From Gammaproteobacteria bacterium (GTDB lineage: Bacteria > Pseudomonadota > Gammaproteobacteria > Steroidobacterales > Woeseiaceae), in NCBI GenBank assembly GCA_013151645.1, contig JAADHU010000066.1, positions 1-39,100 of the forward strand: DNA of 39,100 nucleotides. The letters are read 5' to 3'. The position numbers were made by a program, and so were the translations under genes. Below are positions 31,943 to 38,923 of this stretch, piece after piece. The notes beneath the pieces were generated by a model. It made no database searches and had not been told where the DNA came from. It was given only the letters and a program-made list of their open reading frames with translations. Within the stretch, counting starts at the first letter, position 1. Each line of letters opens with the position of its first letter.

Positions 31943-31978
31943 GAGCCATATTGTATATTGTATACAATATGGAAGCAA
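31943..31978 (-). promoter_or_regulatory. kor operon promoter with overlapping TTGTATACAA operator
   Basis: On the minus strand, TTGCTT (31978-31973) and TACAAT (31955-31950) are separated by exactly 17 bases, a good sigma-70 promoter. The whole spacer and -10 box are covered by an inverted repeat, CCATATTGTATA (31946-31957) against TATACAATATGG (31961-31972) around TTG. A perfect 16-bp palindrome, ATATTGTATACAATAT, lies at 31955-31970. TTGTATACAA-type sites are typical for FadR-subfamily GntR proteins. The divergent GntR gene is the obvious ligand, acting as a repressor by position. Confidence 0.75.
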
Positions 31979-32253
31979 CGCATCATGATCGCCCGCCGCT
32001 CGGTCCGACAACGACCGACCGCGTCCGTTGATGAGCAGGCTCGATTGATGCTTTCCCCAGTCGAACACCCGCTGATTTAGCCGGTTAAAGCGATTTCTCG
32101 TGCGGGTGATGAGCAGGCCAGCCAGACAATTTTCACTCCAGGACGACAAAGCCAGCGCTCCGGGGTGTGAGCAAATGGTATACAATATTCGTCAATACGG
32201 AATATATAACGAGGTCAGAAAGTGACCGGGAATTACAGGAACTCTTGTCGAAA
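31979..32253. promoter_or_regulatory. Divergent region between kor operon and gntR, with second operator-like site
   Basis: The full gap between korB and the GntR gene is about 360 bases, and I find no gene in it. A second operator-like sequence, TGGTATACAATATT, lies at 32176-32189 and differs from the korB site by one base in the ten-base core. The 12-base TGATGAGCAGGC occurs twice in direct orientation, at 32029-32040 and 32107-32118. Autoregulation of gntR through the 32176 site is likely but inferred. Confidence 0.5.
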
Positions 32254-32997
32254 ATGAGCAATGACGAAGCAGGTTTGGCCGATGACGACCCGGATCAAAG
32301 GCCGTCGTGGGCCCAGATCGGCGCATCGCACAAGTCATTGAATCATGCCGTAACCGACGCTTTGCGACAGGCAATACTGAACGGCGAATTCAAACCCGGT
32401 GAAAGACTGACGGAAGCCAGTCTGGCGGCGACTTTTAACGTTTCCCGCAACCCGATAAGAGATGCTCTGCGAGCTTTGCAGGTTGAGGGAACGGTAGAAA
32501 GAACTCCGCGCAAGGGTGCCCGTGTGCCGTTGTTATCGTTGGGGGAAGTTGAAGAAATTATTGAGCTCAGAGCCGAGCTTGAAGGGATGAGCGCGAAATA
32601 CGCCGCGCGCCGGTGTAACGAGGAATCGCGTGCCTTCTTGAGAACGCTGTTGGACAGAGGCAATCGGGCCGCGAAACAGAATGATACCGAGTTGCTACAG
32701 GCGTGTAACAACCAGTTTCATCAGTCTTTCGCCCAGATAGGCAAGAACCGATTTCTGGCCGGATTCATGAAATCACTGAATGAAAAAACCCAGTGGCTGT
32801 TTGCAAAAAGGTCTGAAAAGCGCGTGACCGAAAACTGGAAAGAACACGCGGCGATTCTGAAGGCCGTTATCGCGGCCGACGGAGAGTTGGCCTCAGTGCT
32901 CGCGGTTCGCCATGTCGAGGAACTCGGTGAAGAAATAACCAAAAGAATGATTGCATCCAATCAGTCAGATCCGTCAATCGAATCCCAAACAACGTAA
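32254..32997 (+). CDS. GntR-family (FadR subfamily, FCD domain) transcriptional regulator
   Basis: A 247-residue regulator. The winged helix-turn-helix spans roughly residues 25-95: DALRQAILNGEFKPGERL, then LAATFNVSRNPIRDALRALQ and TPRKGARV. A helical FCD effector domain follows (EIIELRAELEGMSAKYAA, NNQFHQSF, EHAAILKAV). The frame is open back to a GTG at 32167, but that start would lie in an operator-like site, so ATG 32254 is preferred. TTG at 32245, four or five bases after AGGAA, is a real alternative. It probably senses an organic acid and controls the divergent kor operon. Confidence 0.88.
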   Translation: MSNDEAGLADDDPDQRPSWAQIGASHKSLNHAVTDALRQAILNGEFKPGERLTEASLAATFNVSRNPIRDALRALQVEGTVERTPRKGARVPLLSLGEVEEIIELRAELEGMSAKYAARRCNEESRAFLRTLLDRGNRAAKQNDTELLQACNNQFHQSFAQIGKNRFLAGFMKSLNEKTQWLFAKRSEKRVTENWKEHAAILKAVIAADGELASVLAVRHVEELGEEITKRMIASNQSDPSIESQTT

Positions 32998-32998
32998 C

Positions 32999-33031
32999 AA
33001 GCGGCGCAAACCACTCTACCGAACGCCGCTT
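32999..33031. terminator. Hairpin at the gntR / SDR convergent junction
   Basis: AAGCGGCG at 32999-33006 and CGCCGCTT at 33024-33031 are perfect complements around a 17-base loop. They sit between the gntR stop and the SDR stop, which lies in the right arm. There is no T-tract on either side, so termination activity is uncertain. Confidence 0.4.
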
Positions 33032-33734
33032 ATGCAATGGATCTGGCAAGCCCGCCGTCGACTTTGATATTTTGACCGGTGACGTAGCTGGCGCCATCCG
33101 ACAACAAAAATGCCGCGACATCGGCGATCTCTTCAACGTTTCCATAACGACCCATCGGTACCCGGGAACGTCGCTCCTCCTTTTCCGGCAAACTGTTGAT
33201 AAATCCCGGCAAGACCGCGTTCATCCGGATGTTAACCGGAGCGTAAAGATCCGCATACAGCTTTGTCCAGGCGCCAACGGCTGCTCGCAACACGGTCATG
33301 GGAAAATCGCTTTCCGGTTCAAACGCGCAATATGACGATATGTTCACAATCGCGCCGCCGCCGTTTTCAATCAAATAAGGGGTTGCCAGTTTCGCCATTC
33401 GAATGACGCTCAGCAGATTCATTTCAAAACCTGCGTGCCAGTCGTCGTCGCTGAGTTCGAGCAACGGTCCTTTCGGGGCGTGACCTGCGCTGTTCACGAT
33501 CGCGTCAATGTGACCGTAAGTATCGATGCTAAGTTGAATCAGTTTCTCAATATCCTCCGGATCCGTAATCGAACCCTGAAGGGCGATACCACCCAGTTCG
33601 TCGGCCAGTTTGTTGATCTTCTCTGTCCGCGACATCAATGCAACTTTATAGCCATCAGCCACGAGTTTCCTGGCAATGCCCGCGCCAATTCCACTTCCCG
33701 CGGCCGTTACGATCGCAATCTTCGATTCACTCAT
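33030..33734 (-). CDS. SDR-family protein lacking the YxxxK catalytic pair
   Basis: A 234-residue short-chain dehydrogenase/reductase fold. The cofactor loop is VTAAGSGIGAG (9-19), NSAG lies at 81-84, the active-site Ser region is VNISSY (S133/S134), and the C-terminal GQNIKVDGGLA is typical. At the normal spacing of 13 from Ser133, the Tyr position is Met146, and the Lys position is Arg150 (MTVLRAAVGAW). Classical oxidoreduction would be impaired. It could still bind NAD(P) and a substrate. It is convergent with gntR and follows, on the same strand, the DadA-like gene after a 100-base gap. Confidence 0.82.
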   Translation of the reverse strand: MSESKIAIVTAAGSGIGAGIARKLVADGYKVALMSRTEKINKLADELGGIALQGSITDPEDIEKLIQLSIDTYGHIDAIVNSAGHAPKGPLLELSDDDWHAGFEMNLLSVIRMAKLATPYLIENGGGAIVNISSYCAFEPESDFPMTVLRAAVGAWTKLYADLYAPVNIRMNAVLPGFINSLPEKEERRSRVPMGRYGNVEEIADVAAFLLSDGASYVTGQNIKVDGGLARSIA

Positions 33735-33834
33735 ATACTTGTCGCTCCCTCAATTCACGCCCTGTAATCGGCGCAACGTAAACAACCATTGCATTCGAAT
33801 ATACGCACTACCATCGAATATTTGCAACCAGCAC

Positions 33835-35031
33835 CTATGCAAACCGCTCTGGCCGATAGGGGCTTAGCAGGTCTACCGAAATACCGTCAAGAATTTCACG
33901 GCTAATGCTCTGTCCGACTATCGGCGCCAGCGTAACCCCGCTATGCATGACGGCGACATAAATATCGGTACGGTCCGGAACGAAGCCAACAATCGGAAAA
34001 TCGTCTTTCGGTAGCGGACGAAAACCCAGTGTAAGGTGATCCAGGGCGGTACCTCGGGAATCGGGCAGTACCGTCGATATCTTGTCGAGAATCCGCAGGC
34101 CGTGCATATCGCGAATATCGTCGCTCGGGAAATCAAGGCGCTCGTGACGTATATCGTAGTGAATCGGAGTATCCGGTGCGTACGCGCTATCCGCCGCGAC
34201 GATAACCCCGCTCTTCAATTGTTTGAAATGAAGACCCGAACCATAGTTCACTGTTCCAATCATCGGCCGAGCGGGAACGCTATGCGCGAGAATACCGGGT
34301 GAGTGCACTAGTGGCGGCCGATAGCCCAGCTGCGAAGATAAAACCGGTACGTCCACACCACTCGCAATGACCAGTCGATCAAACGAAAAAGACCCCCGGC
34401 TCGTACTGACACCGCTCAAGCGATTACCGCTAAGTTCGATTTCATCGACCGCGCAGGGGTAGATCACTCGTGCCCCGTGTTTTTCCGCCTGCGCCAGAAA
34501 TTTGCGAGTAACGCCCACGGGATCGAGGTGACCATCCATCTCGCCGTAAACCGCGACCTCGAAAGGCCCCGGCAAAACATTCGGTGCAATCGCGGCGAAA
34601 TCCGTCGAACTTAACAATCTGAGAGGATACCCGCCGTTACTGAAACGTTCGGCCTGGTCACGAAGCCTGGCCACGACCTCAGGATCGCTCTCCCAATTGA
34701 GGTAGCCGCCCCACGTAATATCCAATTGAAGTTGCTGGTCCAACTCGTGGTACGCAGCAATACTCCGTAGACGAAAATTCCGATAGTGAGCGTTATCGCT
34801 GTACGCATTCAACCACGCAAAAGAGTCACCTGTCGCACCACTCGCCGGGGCAGTTTTCTCAAACACCGTGACATCAGCACCCGCCTGCGCCAAATGCATC
34901 GCGATCGACGCGCCGACAATTCCGCCGCCAACTACGCCAACAGAAAGGCGCGAAGTCGCCGCCATGAGTACCTTAGGTACGGCCGCAATAGCAGCACCCC
35001 CGAGCAATAAGTTTCTTCGAATCAGGTCCAT
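33835..35031 (-). CDS. FAD-dependent DadA-like amino-acid oxidoreductase with Tat-type signal
   Basis: A 398-residue DAO-fold flavoprotein. Residues 1-26 form a Tat-like signal: an RR pair in LIRRNLLLGGAAIAAVPKVL with a small-residue end (LMAAT). The FAD motif is VGVVGGGIVGASIAMHLAQAG then VTVFEK. The C-terminal LGFRPLPKDDFPIVGFVP and MHSGVTLAPIVGQ are typical of D-amino-acid dehydrogenase and related imino-acid oxidases. It probably oxidises a D-amino or cyclic imino acid in the periplasm. The ATG at 35031 has GAGG eight bases upstream. The substrate is not determinable. Confidence 0.82.
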   Translation of the reverse strand: MDLIRRNLLLGGAAIAAVPKVLMAATSRLSVGVVGGGIVGASIAMHLAQAGADVTVFEKTAPASGATGDSFAWLNAYSDNAHYRNFRLRSIAAYHELDQQLQLDITWGGYLNWESDPEVVARLRDQAERFSNGGYPLRLLSSTDFAAIAPNVLPGPFEVAVYGEMDGHLDPVGVTRKFLAQAEKHGARVIYPCAVDEIELSGNRLSGVSTSRGSFSFDRLVIASGVDVPVLSSQLGYRPPLVHSPGILAHSVPARPMIGTVNYGSGLHFKQLKSGVIVAADSAYAPDTPIHYDIRHERLDFPSDDIRDMHGLRILDKISTVLPDSRGTALDHLTLGFRPLPKDDFPIVGFVPDRTDIYVAVMHSGVTLAPIVGQSISREILDGISVDLLSPYRPERFA

Positions 35032-35262
35032 CGACTTAACCTCGTCGTATTTTTTTGGTCTCTAAGTTTGTTCCCTTTTACATTATTATTCACGTTCGTT
35101 CGGAGAAAAGCACGCGCCACCCAAAATGCGGAACTCGTCGTGTCGACCGGGATTAACGAAGCGACGGACGGTTTCGCGTTACTTGCGCTGCTTTCATGCC
35201 TCAGGCAAAGTGACGCGAAAATGGCTTGCGTGAAGCCGACTCTTACTAACTATTAGTTCGTT
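35032..35262. promoter_or_regulatory. Divergent intergenic region with long inverted repeat
   Basis: The gap between the divergent DadA-like and SDR genes. It contains TTTCGCGTTACTT at 35172-35184 and AAGTGACGCGAAA at 35208-35220, a 13-bp stem with a single G-T pair and a 23-base loop. It could be an operator for a dimeric regulator, or a transcript hairpin in front of the SDR gene. The TTGTATACAA motif is not present here. Confidence 0.45.
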
Positions 35263-36036
35263 ATGCAGCTGAACCTGAAAATGAAAAAGGCTTTTGTCCT
35301 TGGCTCAAGCTCCGGCCTGGGAAAAGCCATTGCACTAAAGCTCGCGGCGGAAGGCGCCGCAGTGGTCATTGCCGGTCGCGATGAAAGTAAGTTGCAGCAA
35401 GCCAGCAAAGACACTGGCGCGGTGGCGGCAATTGCAGGTGATCTGACCATACCGGGCGAACCCGAGCGAATGGTCCGTGAGGCCGCGGCGTCCCTGGGCG
35501 GCCTGGATATCATCGTTATTAACTCCGGTGGCGGCGGGCCGGGAACGCTGGGTGAATCAACGAACCACGCAAGAGAGAATGCCTATCACGCGATGTTACG
35601 CCCGGCAATCGATGCGGCGACCGCCGCTATCCCCTTCTTGCGAGAGTCGCACTCGGGTCGTATGCTTTTCGTCACTTCCAGGTCCGTTGTTGAAGCCACG
35701 ACCGAACTCGCACTCTCGTCCGTTTATCGCAGCGGTGTCGCCGCTGCAGCACGATCGCTGGCACTCGAACTGGCGCCAAAAGTCCTCGTGAACGTAATTG
35801 TGCCGGGGCAGTTCGACACGCCCGCCTATCATAAATTTCAAGCCTGGCTGGCGGCAACCGATGGCGTTAGCGAAGCCGAAGTCGCACGCAAGCAGATGTC
35901 AGCGATACCACTCGGTCGACTGGGAACGGCCGATGAGCTCGCCGACGTGGTTACCTTTTACTGCAGCGAACGATCCAGTTTCGTCACCGGAACGGTCATT
36001 CGCGTCGATGGCGGCGCCGTTGTCGGCTTTCACTGA
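35263..36036 (+). CDS. SDR-family protein with atypical catalytic residues
   Basis: A 257-residue SDR fold. The cofactor loop is LGSSSGLGKAIALKL (13-27), and NSGGGGPG replaces the usual NNAG motif. S139 lies in FVTSRSV. Where YxxxK is expected, the sequence reads SSVYRSGVAAAARSLALELA: the Lys position is Arg156 and the Tyr position is Ser152, with Tyr155 next to it. The C terminus FVTGTVIRVDGGAVVGFH is normal. The neighbouring SDR at 33030 also has Arg at the Lys position. The start may instead be ATG 35281; neither has a good ribosome-binding site. It converges on the DapA-like gene with eight bases between. Confidence 0.82.
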   Translation: MQLNLKMKKAFVLGSSSGLGKAIALKLAAEGAAVVIAGRDESKLQQASKDTGAVAAIAGDLTIPGEPERMVREAAASLGGLDIIVINSGGGGPGTLGESTNHARENAYHAMLRPAIDAATAAIPFLRESHSGRMLFVTSRSVVEATTELALSSVYRSGVAAAARSLALELAPKVLVNVIVPGQFDTPAYHKFQAWLAATDGVSEAEVARKQMSAIPLGRLGTADELADVVTFYCSERSSFVTGTVIRVDGGAVVGFH

Positions 36037-36044
36037 ACGCAAAG

Positions 36045-36971
36045 TCAGTCAGGCGAAATCCGGTAAGCGTACTTTTTGTCGAGTTCCAGCCTACGGCTGA
36101 TCTCCAGCCCGACCGCCAATGCAGGCGAGGACAGGGCCTTTAACGGTTTGCGCAGCGGACCGGCCGGTAGACCCAGTGCCCGCATCAGCGTTTTCAATGA
36201 CACGGGGTTGACCACGGAATAAAGAAAATGAAGCAACGGCAGATTTTCAAGCCAGGTTTCACGACACGCCATCGCATCGCGCCATTCACGCCAGGGCGTG
36301 GAGATCACCGCCATTTCACGAGGAATCACGTTTCCCGACATATTGGCCGTGCCATTACCCCCTAACGACATCAACGGAATAACCAGACCAAGATTCGGGC
36401 TGTCACAGCACATCAACGACATGTCAGGATGGCCAGCAATCGTTTGCGCCACCTGACCGGTTCTGGAGGTCGACTCTTTGTTGACGACGATGTTTGGGTG
36501 TTCGGCCAGCTTTAATAATGCGGTATGCGAAAGATCGGTCCGCACTCTGGGTGGATTATTATAAATGCCGACAGGAATCGGACTTTCGTCGGCGACCTCA
36601 ACAAAATAATCCACGATATCGTTCTCCGGTGCCGCGATATAGGCGGGGGCTGCAACGATGGCACCGTCTGCTCCTTCACTCGCGGCCGCACGGCAATAAT
36701 CGATTGTTTGCTGCGTATTGGTGCCGGTGCAACCGAACCACAATTCAACGTCCTTCGGCTTCATTTTAGAAGTGAGCGACATGATTTCCAGGCGTTCTTC
36801 GGGCGACAGCATTGACACTTCGCCCGTCGAACCCATGATCAGAATTGCGGATGTATTATTCTCCGCCTGAAACTCCAGCAGACGCCGAAACCCGCCGTAA
36901 TCAACCGAGTAGTCGTCATTCATTGGTGTAATCAGCGCAACGAAGGAGCCTTCGATTTTGTTCTGTCTCAT
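36045..36971 (-). CDS. Dihydrodipicolinate synthase/N-acetylneuraminate lyase family aldolase or dehydratase
   Basis: A class I (Schiff-base) TIM-barrel lyase of 308 residues. The Schiff-base Lys165 is in VVNKESTSRT, Tyr137 in IYNNPPRVRTD, Tyr111 in APAYIAAP, and GSTGE at 47-51 corresponds to GTTGE. The spacing of Tyr137 to Lys165 equals that in E. coli DapA (133 to 161), and R142 matches its carboxylate-binding Arg138. As a second DapA in a catabolic setting, it more likely acts on a sugar acid, a hydroxyproline-derived imine or a similar 2-oxoacid than on lysine synthesis. Its substrate is unresolved. It diverges from the transporter gene. Confidence 0.88.
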   Translation of the reverse strand: MRQNKIEGSFVALITPMNDDYSVDYGGFRRLLEFQAENNTSAILIMGSTGEVSMLSPEERLEIMSLTSKMKPKDVELWFGCTGTNTQQTIDYCRAAASEGADGAIVAAPAYIAAPENDIVDYFVEVADESPIPVGIYNNPPRVRTDLSHTALLKLAEHPNIVVNKESTSRTGQVAQTIAGHPDMSLMCCDSPNLGLVIPLMSLGGNGTANMSGNVIPREMAVISTPWREWRDAMACRETWLENLPLLHFLYSVVNPVSLKTLMRALGLPAGPLRKPLKALSSPALAVGLEISRRLELDKKYAYRISPD

Positions 36972-37198
36972 CTACTCGAATCCCGAATCCGTTTTCCTGA
37001 TCGCATTCGTCGCGATCAGATGATTTGCCGAAACATACGCGCCGGGCCCCAAAAAAGAAACTTTTGGGCAACGAAGCCGCAGGCGGCTTCGGTCATTCGA
37101 AAGTGATGCTACCATCCGATTCCTTGACCGATCAGGCAGTCGGCCTATCGACTGCATCGAAAGCACCCTGTCGGGGAACTCGGAGTACGGGACATCTA
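36972..37198. promoter_or_regulatory. Divergent intergenic region with stacked inverted repeats
   Basis: The region between the DapA-like and transporter genes. Three inverted repeats are visible: CTGATCGC/GCGATCAG at 36997-37004 and 37012-37019; GCCC-c-AAAA/TTTTGGGC at 37046-37054 and 37062-37069; CGAAGCCGC/GCGGCTTCG at 37072-37080 and 37083-37091. The last two form back-to-back hairpins. They may be operators or a dispersed repeat element; none has a following T-tract on the plus strand. Confidence 0.5.
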
Positions 37199-38656
37199 AT
37201 GGAAAAAATACAATTGACCGCATCGCACTGGGTTTTCCTGCTGGCCGTGTTGTCGATCCTTCTGTCCGTGGTGTTTCGAAAGGGCGTCATAATTATCTCA
37301 ATCGTGGCCACGTTCATTCTCGGTTTGTTGTCCGACGGCGGTGGCGGCGGATTCTTCAATCAGGTCATATTTTCGGTTCAGGTCGTATTCAAGGCGCTGT
37401 TGAACGCCGGTTCTGCACTATTCGACATCATGTTGGTTGTTGCGCTGATGGTCGCAATGTTGCGGTCTTTGCAGGCTCAAGGCGCCGATAAAATCATGGT
37501 CGCACCCATGATGAAACTGATGGCAGGGCCGTGGTCCGCCTTTTTTGTACTGGCGACCACCATGTACATTGCGGCCGCGTTCTTCTGGCCAACGCCCGCC
37601 GTCGCACTCGTGGGCACGGTGCTGATTCCGGTCGCGATGCGCGTTGGATTGCCCGCGATCGCCGCGGCTGTATCGGTGAACCTCGCCGGGCACGGCATGG
37701 CTCTGTCGGCCGACCCGATCATACAGGGTGCAACTCGTCTGACGGCCGGTGCTGCGGGTATCGAGCCCGGCGAGCTGCTTCCGTATACCTTGCTTTTCTC
37801 ATTGGTAACCGGTGGCGTCGCGATCTCTCTGGCCTGTCTGACCATCCGCCGCGATATGCGCAGCGGGGCTTTGGTCGCGCCCACAGAGGATGAAATCGAT
37901 CACCTGATTTCGACCGTATCCGATCAGAACAGCGGCGCATTAGAGGAAAAAAACTCGAGTCGATATGCTCGTGTTTTCGCGATCGCCGTGCCGGCCATTC
38001 TAATCGGCATTGCGTTGCTCATGATTTACAGGGCCCTGTTTAACCCGGCTGAAGCGATTCTTGGCGACTCTGCATCCGCTCTGCTTGGCGGCACCGCGAC
38101 GATCATTCTGGTGCTATCCACATTTGCAGCGCAGGGCATGCGCGCAATGGACGGGATCGCGGACCATACTCGGGATGGGTTTTACTTCGCCGTCAAAATA
38201 TTCGCGCCGATTATTCCCATCGCCGGGTTCTTCTTCCTCGGCAACCCGGATCACGCCGTAACCGTATTGGGTGAGGGTACGCCGGGTTTCCTGTTCGATA
38301 TCGGACATGTCGTGGGCAGCCACGCCGACGGCAATGTTGTAGTACTGGCTTTCGGTGTGACGTTAGTCGGTATGTTGGCGGGACTGGATGGGTCCGGATT
38401 TTCCGGGTTGCCATTGATCGGTTCACTATCCGCGGCGCTGGCTCTCGGCGCAGGTGTAAAACTTCCGGTGCTTGCCGCACTTGGACAGGTGGTAACCATA
38501 TTCACCGGAGGAGGTACGCTGGTTGCGTGGGCATTTGGCGCTTGCGCGGATGCCGGTATGTCCGGAATAACACCCGCGGCCCTGGTTCGACGAAATGTCA
38601 TGCCGGTTTTTTCCGGGCTGTTCGTCGTTACCGTTCTTGCAATATTCTTGCTGTGA
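37199..38656 (+). CDS. Polytopic carboxylate-type transporter (ion transporter/DcuC-GntP-like)
   Basis: A 485-residue integral membrane protein with about 11-13 hydrophobic segments. The frame is open from 37025, but that part is non-membranous and covers the inverted repeats, so the ATG at 37199 (MEKIQLTASHWVF) is chosen. Two pseudo-symmetric halves contain re-entrant-like loops, AGHGMALSADPIIQGATRLT and GLDGSGFSGLPLIG, and PTPAVALVG. This pattern suits the ion transporter superfamily (DcuC, GntP, CitMHS), but I cannot place it in a named family. A small organic-acid substrate is inferred from the neighbouring lyase and oxidase genes. Confidence 0.7.
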   Translation: MEKIQLTASHWVFLLAVLSILLSVVFRKGVIIISIVATFILGLLSDGGGGGFFNQVIFSVQVVFKALLNAGSALFDIMLVVALMVAMLRSLQAQGADKIMVAPMMKLMAGPWSAFFVLATTMYIAAAFFWPTPAVALVGTVLIPVAMRVGLPAIAAAVSVNLAGHGMALSADPIIQGATRLTAGAAGIEPGELLPYTLLFSLVTGGVAISLACLTIRRDMRSGALVAPTEDEIDHLISTVSDQNSGALEEKNSSRYARVFAIAVPAILIGIALLMIYRALFNPAEAILGDSASALLGGTATIILVLSTFAAQGMRAMDGIADHTRDGFYFAVKIFAPIIPIAGFFFLGNPDHAVTVLGEGTPGFLFDIGHVVGSHADGNVVVLAFGVTLVGMLAGLDGSGFSGLPLIGSLSAALALGAGVKLPVLAALGQVVTIFTGGGTLVAWAFGACADAGMSGITPAALVRRNVMPVFSGLFVVTVLAIFLL

Positions 38657-38923
38657 TCGACCGATCTGAATATTTTCCGACGGCGAAAAATATCGAAAAA
38701 CACCCTGTATCGCACAGGGCGTCTGCCGGTTCTGGCTGAAAAAGGGACGGCGGTGGAAGGCAACGGGGCATCGCAGATATGAACCGTCGTGAATCGTTTG
38801 ATGCAAGTGATACAAAATTCGACTGATCTGTTATAGCCGGTTTTGTATGGACAACATAAGTAAACAGCGGTGTGATTGGGGGGACGATCAAATACTCTTT
38901 CAACCGCTTTTGAGGTGAATGCC
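38657..38923. promoter_or_regulatory. Intergenic region with hairpin, upstream of the TonB receptor
   Basis: CCCTGT (38703-38708) and ACAGGG (38714-38719) form a 6-bp stem with a 5-base loop. A runs lie on its left, so as read it would terminate minus-strand rather than plus-strand transcription. An imperfect palindrome, ATATTTTCC...GGCGAAAAATAT, lies just before. The ribosome-binding site GAGGTG at 38912-38917 precedes the receptor ATG by six bases. No promoter was confidently assigned. Confidence 0.4.

Noticed and set aside
32167-32253. GTG start for the GntR regulator at 32167
   Set aside because: It lies in an operator-like site and would add 29 residues not typical of the family; start codons at 32245 or 32254 fit better.
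36045-36971. Biosynthetic dapA (lysine pathway)
   Set aside because: The catalytic residues fit DapA folds generally, but context is catabolic and GTTGE reads GSTGE; a dedicated lysine role cannot be supported.
37025-37198. N-terminal extension of the transporter
   Set aside because: This part is not membrane-like and covers the stacked inverted repeats; the ATG at 37199 begins directly with the first hydrophobic region.
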